Below, in pieces: positions 1-6,338 of a DNA stretch of 6,898 bases. Source of the DNA: an uncultured Collinsella sp. (GTDB taxonomy: Bacteria; Actinomycetota; Coriobacteriia; Coriobacteriales; Coriobacteriaceae); the NCBI GenBank assembly GCA_902475865.1, contig CABSBK010000057.1:1-6898 (forward strand), given 5' to 3'. Below the pieces are notes generated by a model. The model was given only the letters and a program-made list of their open reading frames with translations, had not been told where the DNA came from and searched no databases. Each line of letters starts with the position of its first letter. Positions within the stretch are counted from its first letter, which is position 1. A program made the position numbers and the translations under genes.

Positions 1-73
1 TGGCGTGCGACCGGCGCATGGCATTGCACCCCGCTTTTGTGTCCGCACGAGTGCCTATCCTTACGGCAATGTA

Positions 74-94
74 GCCGCTTATGTAACAAGCGGC
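74..94 (+). terminator. Hairpin upstream of the exonuclease gene, possible weak terminator
   Basis: The arms GCCGCTT (74-80) and AAGCGGC (88-94) are perfectly complementary over seven base pairs around the loop ATGTAAC. The tail after the stem is only ATTTG, so this is a poor intrinsic terminator. It sits just after a TAG (71-73) that ends one open frame of the left edge and before the ribosome binding site of the next gene. It may end an upstream gene or be an attenuator-like stem in the leader of the exonuclease. No other structure of note was seen in bases 1-118. Confidence 0.35.
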
Positions 95-118
95 ATTTGA
101 CGGAGAAAGGCCCTAACC

Positions 119-493
119 GTGTCAGCTGAAAAGACGCCGGGTATCTCGGCTATCGATACGACGAACTTTGCGCGCCAGATTGTGCTGGACTTTGAGTTTG
201 CGCCGGTGCCAAAACAGCGCCAGCGCCGTGGACTGCGCAACGAGATTATCGAGGTCGGCGCCGTCAAGCTCGATTACCACGGCAACGTTATGGGCGAGTT
301 CTCGCAGTTTGTGCAGACGGAATTTACCGAAGGCGTTGCGTTCCCCGTCCGCGAGCTTACGGGGATATCGGCCGTGGACACCGCGATGGCCGATCCGCTC
401 TATGTGGTGATCAAAAGGCTCAGCGATTGGATCGGTCGCTACTCCGCCCAGATAGTTTGCTGGTGCGGCGCCTTACTGCCTGGCAGTTCCTGA
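119..493 (+). pseudogene. 3'-5' exonuclease of the DEDDh (RNase T / Pol III epsilon-like) superfamily, C-terminally truncated
   Basis: This is the N-terminal part of a DnaQ-like exonuclease, a family that trims DNA or RNA from the 3' end using two metal ions held by conserved acidic residues. The start is GTG at 119, chosen because GGAGAAAGG (102-110) lies eight bases upstream. Residues 21-27 read IVLDFEF, giving the Exo I pair D24 and E26. NEIIEVGAVKLD and ELTGIS follow as in the family. Around residue 112 the line IVCWCG is where relatives carry a W-x-x-x-D type Exo II segment. After it the protein reads only ALLPGSS and stops. The remaining acidic residues and the Exo III histidine and aspartate, roughly the last third or more of the domain, are absent, so the product should be inactive. 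The last 21 bases overlap the stop region of the convergent minus-strand gene. The intact family fold up to that point suggests the gene was cut by arrival of the neighbouring DNA. A true short protein is less likely. Confidence 0.8.
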
Positions 494-2329
494 TGTTGGC
501 AGGTGACTGCCGCAGTGGCCTATTACGATTAACTGTGCCTCGTCGTCAAAACAAAAGTGCAGACGGAATGGGTCGCGGCGGTTGCGACCGTTGCCCTTAA
601 TGTGTGGCAAGATGCAAACCTGCTTACCGTTGTAGGTACGTTGGCGGAGCCGCATGAGCTCGGTGTCGTTTTTAGTCAGCTTGGTCTCGGTCGGCGCGGC
701 GTCAAACGAGGTCTGATTTCTAAACTCGCTATAGAGGTCTCCGGTCGTCGGGCGCTCCCCAAACTTGAGTTGCCACATAACGGTCGCTACGGATTTAAGG
801 ATCTGCCATTCCTCGTCAAGATCGGCAAAATCATAGCGGCGTGCCGAGTCGTATGCCTCGGGCAAAACGAAAATGCGCGAGGGCCAGAGATTCGCAGCAA
901 ACTTAAGCTCTTCCTCAAGGGTGCGCGGCAATGCCTCGAGCCCCTCGACAAAACATGCTTCCGCTCTGAGTGCGGCTACGCGCTTTTCCGAGCGGTCGGC
1001 TCGCTCCAGCGCCTCTTGGAGTCGATACTTTAAGTTGGCGATCGTGTTCTCGGATTCATCCAGCTCGAGCAGGCTGTTTTCCAGTTGCTCAATACGCTGC
1101 TCATACGCGGCGTTGCTGTCGGCGTAATCGTTGGCCAGCCCCTCCCAGAGCTGCCTGTCGGCAGTCTCTTTTGACAACAACTCTTTAAGGTTATCCATTG
1201 CCTCTTGGCTGTACGAGGCGGCGAGCGCTTCGGTGCGTTTTGCCTCGGCTACGGTTTCATTCTCTGCGTGGCGTTTCATCTCTGCCATGCGGCTGCGTAG
1301 CGCCCCGATTGATTGGCGCGATTTGTACCAGGCAATATCGCTCGTGTCTACAATATCGCCCCTGCCGCGCAAGAACGAGCGCCCCAGACTCCGGTTAAGT
1401 ATCGTGGATGTCTGGTTGCCGTACTCGCTCAGCCTATCGCGCCTGATGCAGAGGTGTCGACGTGCGTCTTCTTCGTCAGACAGATTGATGTTCGGTTGGT
1501 AAATACGAAGTGACGACTTGGGGCAGTTGTATCGATAGGCGGGTGTATCGTAGAGAAAAAGATTGAACAGCTTTGATTTGAGCCGACCATCGGATTCATC
1601 GGCGGCAAACACGTTGGCTAGGCCCATAAGGTTATTGGCGAGCTTGCCGGGATCTTTGACGGGATATCGACCGGTATCATCGCTGGTTATTAGAATCAGA
1701 GGGAGCTCGCGCTGGCTGCTCAGAAGGTTGTCGGAGAACTCGGCGTCAAAGTTCTCAAACGTCAGGCGCGTGCACGATGTGTTGACGACAGTCTCTCCAA
1801 CGCACGCCTGATGATTGGGAAGCGAAAACAGAACCTTTGCGATGCGGGGAATATTGAGGTCCGGTTCTGGCAGTGGCCAGCCCACATATTCGGGCAGGGT
1901 CGCATAGGTGACTTTAATATTGACTAGGCAGGAGTTGTCATCGGCCGTTTCAAGGCCAATGCAAGTGTGCCAGTGACGATACGAATAATGACTGTCAGGC
2001 TCGTCATATTCAAAGGCCCAAGCGACGGGAATCTTGCCTCGCTTGTCGTTAAAGGCTGCGCGAGTGCAAATGCTCACGCGGCTGCCCGTGGTCATGCCTC
2101 CAGAATAGCCAACGGGATAGCTGAGGTTTCCAAATACAAAGTCGGAGGCAACGTCTTTATTGCTTGATAAAAACTCAAAGGCGCTCTGCTCATGGCGCTT
2201 GCGCTGCTCTTTATCGCGCACCCAGGTGTAGATCTGACGATACGCATCGACGATTGAGGGCGTGGTGGTCGAATAGGGCGAAAGCCTGAACTTTGCTCGG
2301 TAATGAATCTGTTCGTTTTCGGACCGCAT
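473..2329 (-). CDS. Uncharacterised coiled-coil protein of a defence-island type, 618 residues
   Basis: I do not have a family name for this protein. I take the ATG at 2329 as start because GAGG (complement of 2335-2338) lies five bases before it. The frame stays open to a TTG at 2410 (645 residues), but that start has no visible ribosome binding site. The N-terminal part (about 1-335) is a mixed globular region. It has PLPEPDLNIPRIAK at 153-166 and KDPGKLANNLMGLANVF at 225-241, a segment of a kind I recall from uncharacterised proteins near phage-defence genes. Residues about 340-456 are rich in A, E, K, L, R in heptad-like order, a long coiled coil likely to drive oligomerisation. The C-terminal part (about 476-618) ends with HIKGNGRNRRDPFRLHF (576-592) and VIGHCGSHLPTSGT (602-615), a beta-rich, basic region that could bind nucleic acid or act as an effector. 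No signal peptide or membrane segment is visible. The gene is divergent from drmD and converges on the broken exonuclease with no terminator between them. Its base composition is lower in GC than drmD. The reading frame is solid; the role is not known. Confidence 0.85.
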   Translation of the reverse strand: MRSENEQIHYRAKFRLSPYSTTTPSIVDAYRQIYTWVRDKEQRKRHEQSAFEFLSSNKDVASDFVFGNLSYPVGYSGGMTTGSRVSICTRAAFNDKRGKIPVAWAFEYDEPDSHYSYRHWHTCIGLETADDNSCLVNIKVTYATLPEYVGWPLPEPDLNIPRIAKVLFSLPNHQACVGETVVNTSCTRLTFENFDAEFSDNLLSSQRELPLILITSDDTGRYPVKDPGKLANNLMGLANVFAADESDGRLKSKLFNLFLYDTPAYRYNCPKSSLRIYQPNINLSDEEDARRHLCIRRDRLSEYGNQTSTILNRSLGRSFLRGRGDIVDTSDIAWYKSRQSIGALRSRMAEMKRHAENETVAEAKRTEALAASYSQEAMDNLKELLSKETADRQLWEGLANDYADSNAAYEQRIEQLENSLLELDESENTIANLKYRLQEALERADRSEKRVAALRAEACFVEGLEALPRTLEEELKFAANLWPSRIFVLPEAYDSARRYDFADLDEEWQILKSVATVMWQLKFGERPTTGDLYSEFRNQTSFDAAPTETKLTKNDTELMRLRQRTYNGKQVCILPHIKGNGRNRRDPFRLHFCFDDEAQLIVIGHCGSHLPTSGTARQ

Positions 2330-2334
2330 GTTAG

Positions 2335-2338
2335 CCTC
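2335..2338 (-). promoter_or_regulatory. Ribosome binding site that decides the start of the minus-strand gene
   Basis: Read on the minus strand this is GAGG, five bases before the ATG at 2329-2327. It favours the 618-residue product over the longer TTG-started version beginning at 2410, which lacks such a site. Confidence 0.6.
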
Positions 2339-2467
2339 GCTTGCCTGGTGGCGTAATTGACCTGTAATGCTTAAGTGTAGACGTTTGAGTAAATGGCGCG
2401 CATCGAACAACGGGCGTTAGGTGCCAAAGCGTCTGTAAGCGTGCTAATGGGCGCTGGTGACGCGGGA

Positions 2468-2475
2468 GTGATCAC
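2468..2475. repeat. Perfect 8-base palindrome GTGATCAC
   Basis: GTGATCAC is its own reverse complement. It is too short to be significant alone. It is listed because it sits with three other dyads in the divergent control region and could be a half of a regulator-binding array. Confidence 0.25.
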
Positions 2476-2499
2476 AAGGCATTCACGCTATTCGCAGCA

Positions 2500-2513
2500 T
2501 TGTTGAGCAACAA
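2500..2513. promoter_or_regulatory. Inverted repeat TTGTTG-AG-CAACAA, operator candidate
   Basis: Six-base arms match perfectly around a two-base centre, giving a 14-base dyad. It lies 170 bases before the ATG of the minus-strand gene and about 150 bases before the leader ORF of the drmD operon, where a dimeric repressor or activator could affect either. No regulator gene is in the window, so the assignment is inference. Confidence 0.35.
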
Positions 2514-2525
2514 ACCGCGCGAGGT

Positions 2526-2541
2526 AAAAACGATCCCTTTT
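2526..2541. repeat. Imperfect dyad AAAA-n2-GATC-n2-TTTT
   Basis: The sequence AAAAACGATCCCTTTT has A-tract and T-tract arms around a GATC centre with two mismatched positions on each side. It may be an operator or only an A/T-rich patch. The spacing from neighbouring dyads is irregular. Confidence 0.2.
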
Positions 2542-2599
2542 GCAGAAAACCCCATGACACGGCAAGCTGATTGAAAGACAATAGATAAAGCTGTAACAA

Positions 2600-2619
2600 G
2601 GGTGATTTATCGTTCACCC
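2600..2619. promoter_or_regulatory. Inverted repeat GGGTGA-n8-TCACCC, operator or leader stem
   Basis: GGGTGA (2600-2605) and TCACCC (2614-2619) are perfect six-base arms around TTTATCGT. The repeat lies 30 bases upstream of the leader ORF start at 2649 and next to a -10-like TATCAA (2623-2628). It may be a regulator site over the promoter of the drmD operon, or a stem in the 5' untranslated RNA. It is the most regular dyad in the intergenic stretch. Confidence 0.4.
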
Positions 2620-2636
2620 CGGTATCAATAAAACCC

Positions 2637-2641
2637 AGGAG
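2637..2641 (+). promoter_or_regulatory. Strong ribosome binding site of the leader ORF
   Basis: AGGAG stands seven bases before GTG at 2649, a consensus Shine-Dalgarno at ideal spacing. It is the best ribosome binding site between the coiled-coil gene and drmD and clearly stronger than the GGGG (2762-2765) in front of drmD. That makes the short ORF a likely entry point for ribosomes on the operon mRNA. Confidence 0.6.
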
Positions 2642-2648
2642 ACTTTTC

Positions 2649-2723
2649 GTGGCCATTCAGACGAAAACTCTTCGGGGGGGGGGTGCTCGCCAGCGAGTGT
2701 CTTCCTTCGATAGACAATCCTAG
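2649..2723 (+). CDS. Short leader ORF containing a ten-G run, phase-variable candidate
   Basis: GTG at 2649 follows AGGAG by seven bases. The frame reads MAIQTKTLRGGGARQ and stops at TAG 2721-2723 after 24 codons. The run of ten G (2674-2683) encodes the glycines. If the run lost one G, or gained two, the frame would continue past 2721 to TGA at 2770-2772. That gives a 40-codon peptide starting MAIQTKTLRGGV and ending AFSLLVKRGA, with its stop overlapping the drmD ATG as TGATG. If the run gained one G it would stop at 2711-2713. So one of three frames couples to drmD, and the sequenced one does not. I recognise no homologue of either peptide. The leader may matter only as a translated path that delivers ribosomes to drmD, whose own ribosome binding site is weak. 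Alternatives are a non-coding G run or a sequencing error in the homopolymer. Confidence 0.5.
   Translation: MAIQTKTLRGGGARQRVSSFDRQS
2674..2683 (+). repeat. Mononucleotide tract of ten G
   Basis: This is an uninterrupted run of ten G and the only long homopolymer in the window. Runs of this length are prone to slipped-strand errors in replication and also to transcriptional slippage and sequencing miscounts. It lies inside the leader ORF, 88 bases before the drmD ATG, so a length change alters the leader frame and not the drmD protein. Confidence 0.9.
2686..2697 (+). repeat. Short stem just after the G run
   Basis: CTCGC (2686-2690) and GCGAG (2693-2697) are perfectly complementary around CA. 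In RNA the innermost pair would open to a small loop, and G-U and G-C pairs from 2682-2685 with 2698-2701 could lengthen the stem. A stem right after a slippery G run may promote frame slippage or may shape the leader RNA. It is short and could be chance. Confidence 0.3.
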
Positions 2724-2771
2724 CGTTATCTTGCGACACGCATTTTCGCTTCTCGTAAAGCGGGGCGCGTG

Positions 2772-5700
2772 ATGGCAAAGCTAGCAGAGATAACGCCCGG
2801 TACGCGCGTTCGCGGTATCGTGGGGGATTCGCCCGTGACCATTAAGGCTGTCGAATGGCATGGCGATTCCATCTTAAACGTAATCTACAAGACGGACCAG
2901 GGCGTACTGGGTGACCAACCTCTCTTCGATACAGACGAGGATAAATACATCATCGAAAAGTCCAGCGCCTGGGCGTTCGATGCCGACCCCGATGACCTGC
3001 GACTCGTGTCCGAAGCGTATCGCATAGGCTTGGCTCATCTGTTCGATCCCTATCTGGCTATTCGTACGTCGTCTATCGAGCCGCTGCCGCACCAGATCTC
3101 GGCCGTCTACAAGGAAATGCTGCCGCGCTTGCCGCTGCGTTATGTGCTGGCGGACGACCCCGGTGCAGGCAAGACCATCATGACAGGCCTCCTCATAAAA
3201 GAAATGATTGCTCGCGGCGATCTTAGGCGTTGCCTTATCGTGGCTCCCGGTAATCTTGTGGAACAGTGGCAAGACGAGCTATGGCAAAAGTTTGGGCTCA
3301 AATTCCGCTTGCTTACAAACGATGTGCTGGAGTCTTCTGCTACCGGGAATCCCTTCGATGAGGTCGATTTTTGTATCGGCCGCCTAGATAAGCTGGCTCG
3401 CAACGACGAGATCCAAAAGAAGCTAAGGGCAACTTCGTGGGATCTTGTGGTGTGCGACGAGGCACACAAGATGAGCGCGACAAACTTTGGCGGCGAGTTT
3501 AAACCGACCAAACGCTATAAGCTCGGTCAGCTCTTGGGTGACACAACCGAAAACTTGTTGCTTCTGACGGCTACGCCTCACAACGGTAAGCCGGCTGACT
3601 TCCGCTACTTTATGGCGCTCGTGGACAAGGACCGGTTTGCGGGAGGCAACCGCGTTAAGAATCCTGCGGCGCGCTCCACTGCCGGCCAGGCTCAGAGCCT
3701 TCCGCCCGCACCTTCGCTTGACTGCGACGTTTCCGATGTGATGCGTCGCCTCGTGAAAGAGGAACTGCTCAAGTTCGATGGGCGTCCGCTATTCCCCGAA
3801 CGCTGCGCCTACACCGTCGAATACGACCTATCTCCTGCCAAGCAGGCGCTCTCTGGCTCGGCGACGGATTGCGTCACCGTGGAGTTTAACCGTGCGGAGC
3901 GCTTGGGCGGCAAGCATAAGAACAGCGTCGGCTTTGCTTTGACTATCTTGCAGCGTCGTCTTGCGTCGAGCCCCGAGGCCATCTATCAGTCGCTTCGACG
4001 TCGCCGCATACGACTTGAGTCCAAGCTCGCCGAGGCAAAAAGCGTTGCGAGCGGCAAGGTCGCCTATACAGATAAATGGGGCATCGATTCCAGAGATTTT
4101 GACGAGGACGATTACGACTCCGAAGAGTACGAACAAATGGAAGATGACGTCGTAGACACCGCTTCTGCGGCGGCGACTGCGGCTGAGCTCGATGCCGAGA
4201 TCGCGATTTTACGCACGCTCGAGCGCAGGGCAAACGATGTTCGCATTAGTGGCGAGGACCGTAAGTGGGAGGAGCTTTCGCGACTGCTGCAAGACGATTC
4301 CAATATGTTTGGCATGGACGGTCGACGTGAGAAGCTCATCATCTTTACCGAACACAAGGACACGCTGAACTACCTCGCAGAGAAGATTGGCTCCCTCCTG
4401 GGTGACCGTTCTGCCGTGCTCACCATTAAGGGCGGTATGACGCGCGACGAGCGCCATCGTGCCGAGGAAATGTTTAAGCAGGATGCGAACTCGCGCATCC
4501 TTGTCGCTACGGATGCCGCCGGCGAGGGCATTAACCTGCAACGCGCGCACCTTATGATCAACTACGACCTGCCGTGGAATCCCAATCGACTCGAGCAGCG
4601 CTTCGGTCGTATTCACCGCATCGGTCAAACCGAAGTATGTCATCTGTGGAACCTTGTCTCCACGCAGACGCGCGAGGGAGAAGTATTCCAACGCCTGTTC
4701 AGCAAGCTCGAGGTGGAACGTGCCGCGCTGGGCGGCAAGGTTTTCGACATCTTGGGCAGAGTTACCTTTGAAGGCAAGACGCTCCGTGACTTGCTCCTCG
4801 ATGCGATTCGCTATGGCGATGACCCCGAGGTACGGGCGCGGCTCAACCAGGTGGTCGATGCATCGCTCGACACGAGCTCCATTAAACGGCTTCTCAAAGA
4901 GTATGCGCTTACCGATGACGTCATGGACGCTCGCGGCGTAAGCGCCATTCGCGAGGATATGGAACGCATGGAGGCGCGCAAGCTCGAGCCGCACTTTATC
5001 CAGGCATTTTTCATGGCGGCAATGAAGCGCTTGGGAGGACGCGTGGCATCTCGCGAGCCTGGCAGGTTCGAGGTGCTCGAAGTGCCGTTCTCGGTTCGCT
5101 CTATGAGCATAGGCGGCGAATGCGGCCACGTGCTTGCCTCCTATGAGCGTATTTGCTTTGACAAAGAATCTAAAGAGGGCCCTGGACTCGTTCCCGCGGA
5201 GTTGGTATGCCCCGGTGAGGCGCTTTTGGATGCAACGGTGAAGGTGCTGATTGGCCAAATGGGCTCGGCGCTTAAGCGGGGCTGTGTGCTCGTGGACGAT
5301 AGAGATTTTGGAGACAAGCCGAGACTCTTGCTCTATATCGAGAACTCCGTCCAGGACGACACGACGCTGGCCGACGGCACCAAGCGTACGGTATCCAAAG
5401 AGTTTAGGTTCGTTGAGGTTGACGCTGCGGACGAAGCCCGTGATGCGGGCTATGCGCCCTATTTGGACTATCGCGGTCCTCGTCCGTCCGAGGCATCTGC
5501 CGCGCACACTATCGCTTCTGAGCAGGAGTGGCTTACCGGCGACATTGATGCGCTTGCCATGGATTTCGCCATTCGCGAGATCCTCCCTGTGAGCCTCAAA
5601 GAGGTACGCAATCGTCGTATTCCGCAGGTCGAGAAGATCGAGCGAGCCGTTGACGCGCGTCTTACCGACGAGGCCAATTATTGGGATGGTCGCGCGTGGG

Positions 5701-6338
5701 AGCTGGAGGAGAAAGAAAAGCAAGGCAAGAAGACACGCCTGAGCTCTCTGAATGCTCGTCGTCGCGCCGACGATCTGCGCGACCGTAGACAAATGCGCTT
5801 GGCGGAGCTGCAGCGCGAAAAGACCATCACTCCCGCGACTCCGAGGGTGCTGGGCGGCGCGCTTGTGATTCCAGTTGGCATGCTGCCCCACGACTCACAT
5901 GCTACCGCCGAATCCAGTGTGGCAGGCAGGCGCGAGGTAGAGCTTGCCGGCATGCGTGCCGTCATGGCTATCGAGCGGGAGCTGGGATTTACGCCGCGGG
6001 ATCGAAGCGCAGATAACTGCGGCTACGACATCGAATCCGTGGTGCCCGATGGGCTTCGTGCCAAGGGGCCGGCGCTGCGAATGATCGAGGTCAAGGGTCG
6101 CACCGCGGGCGCCACTACGGTCACCGTCTCGCACAACGAGGTGATGTGTGCGCTCAACAGGCCAGATGCCTTTGTGCTCGCACTGGTCGAGGTCGATGGA
6201 AACACGACCCGAACTTCTTACATCGCACATCCATTTACCAGTCCGCCGGATTATGCCGCGGCAAGCACGAACTACGACATCGCGCGCCTCAAGGAAGCGG
6301 GCGACGTGATACTAGAGAGGGAGCAGAAATGGCAGTAA
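2772..6338 (+). CDS. drmD: DISARM class 1 helicase DrmD: SNF2-type helicase with C-terminal DUF3883 nuclease-like domain
   Basis: This is a 1188-residue SNF2-family ATPase, the size expected of DrmD. I start at ATG 2772; GTG 2769 is in frame one codon earlier. The only ribosome binding site is GGGG at 2762-2765, which is weak. After a small N-terminal domain come LPHQISAVY, Walker A in ADDPGAGKT (K134), the Walker B box DEAH (229-232) and TATPHNG (from 266). The second RecA lobe has [11 protein letters not shown] (580-590) and [11 protein letters not shown] (609-619). All motor motifs look intact. Between the lobes lies an acidic patch (about 442-462, for example [18 protein letters not shown]). 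The C-terminal end carries GYDIES (D1086) and IEVKGR (E1106, K1108), the D...ExK layout of the PD-(D/E)xK nuclease fold that DUF3883 belongs to. In DISARM, helicase, methylase and the DrmABC core act together in the cytoplasm against phage DNA. The downstream methylase overlaps it by 10 bases, so the two are co-translated. Expression is probably set by the leader ORF and G run upstream. A helicase of a related DUF1156/DUF499 system is the main alternative. Confidence 0.85.
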   Translation: MAKLAEITPGTRVRGIVGDSPVTIKAVEWHGDSILNVIYKTDQGVLGDQPLFDTDEDKYIIEKSSAWAFDADPDDLRLVSEAYRIGLAHLFDPYLAIRTSSIEPLPHQISAVYKEMLPRLPLRYVLADDPGAGKTIMTGLLIKEMIARGDLRRCLIVAPGNLVEQWQDELWQKFGLKFRLLTNDVLESSATGNPFDEVDFCIGRLDKLARNDEIQKKLRATSWDLVVCDEAHKMSATNFGGEFKPTKRYKLGQLLGDTTENLLLLTATPHNGKPADFRYFMALVDKDRFAGGNRVKNPAARSTAGQAQSLPPAPSLDCDVSDVMRRLVKEELLKFDGRPLFPERCAYTVEYDLSPAKQALSGSATDCVTVEFNRAERLGGKHKNSVGFALTILQRRLASSPEAIYQSLRRRRIRLESKLAEAKSVASGKVAYTDKWGIDSRDFDEDDYDSEEYEQMEDDVVDTASAAATAAELDAEIAILRTLERRANDVRISGEDRKWEELSRLLQDDSNMFGMDGRREKLIIFTEHKDTLNYLAEKIGSLLGDRSAVLTIKGGMTRDERHRAEEMFKQDANSRILVATDAAGEGINLQRAHLMINYDLPWNPNRLEQRFGRIHRIGQTEVCHLWNLVSTQTREGEVFQRLFSKLEVERAALGGKVFDILGRVTFEGKTLRDLLLDAIRYGDDPEVRARLNQVVDASLDTSSIKRLLKEYALTDDVMDARGVSAIREDMERMEARKLEPHFIQAFFMAAMKRLGGRVASREPGRFEVLEVPFSVRSMSIGGECGHVLASYERICFDKESKEGPGLVPAELVCPGEALLDATVKVLIGQMGSALKRGCVLVDDRDFGDKPRLLLYIENSVQDDTTLADGTKRTVSKEFRFVEVDAADEARDAGYAPYLDYRGPRPSEASAAHTIASEQEWLTGDIDALAMDFAIREILPVSLKEVRNRRIPQVEKIERAVDARLTDEANYWDGRAWELEEKEKQGKKTRLSSLNARRRADDLRDRRQMRLAELQREKTITPATPRVLGGALVIPVGMLPHDSHATAESSVAGRREVELAGMRAVMAIERELGFTPRDRSADNCGYDIESVVPDGLRAKGPALRMIEVKGRTAGATTVTVSHNEVMCALNRPDAFVLALVEVDGNTTRTSYIAHPFTSPPDYAAASTNYDIARLKEAGDVILEREQKWQ
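6318..6323 (+). promoter_or_regulatory. Ribosome binding site of drmMI inside the end of drmD
   Basis: AGGGAG lies five bases before ATG 6329, within the last codons of drmD. It fixes the methylase start and shows that the two genes overlap and are translated from one mRNA. Confidence 0.6.

Larger units (their letters stand above)
2330..2768. other. Divergent intergenic regulatory stretch between the coiled-coil gene and drmD
   Basis: This 439-base stretch holds no long ORF. Hand counts give about 45% GC at 2521-2580 and 40% at 2581-2640, against 65% at 5041-5100 inside drmD, as expected for a control region. It contains several dyads (2468-2475, 2500-2513, 2526-2541, 2600-2619), a short ORF with a strong ribosome binding site at 2649, a run of ten G and a stem just after it. 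No sigma-70 promoter pair is convincing. TTGAAA at 2571-2576 is a plausible -35, but the bases 15-18 further on (TGTAAC, TAACAA) are poor -10 matches. Promoters for both divergent operons must nevertheless lie here. Confidence 0.6.

Noticed and set aside
3..73. Possible tail of an upstream gene ending at TAG 71-73, or at TGA 98-100 in another frame
   Set aside because: Two frames are open over the short left edge and neither gives a recognisable ending, so no coding tail can be supported.
557..1033. Plus-strand open frame of 158 codons
   Set aside because: It is antisense to the 3' part of the coiled-coil gene, has no clear ribosome binding site and gives no recognisable protein.
2330..2410. 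N-terminal extension of the coiled-coil protein from TTG at 2410
   Set aside because: The ATG at 2329 has a GAGG five bases upstream, whereas the TTG has no ribosome binding site.
2446..2577. Very short plus-strand frames in the intergenic stretch, for example from ATG 2446 and ATG 2554
   Set aside because: They have 6 to 19 codons and no convincing ribosome binding sites or recognisable peptides.
2571..2599. TTGAAA as a -35 box with TAACAA or TGTAAC as -10
   Set aside because: The -10 candidates match the consensus poorly or sit at poor spacing, so no promoter is called.
4209..5891. Long minus-strand open frame of 560 codons opposite drmD
   Set aside because: It lies entirely antisense to the well-supported helicase, its protein has no recognisable domain, and open antisense frames are common in GC-rich genes.
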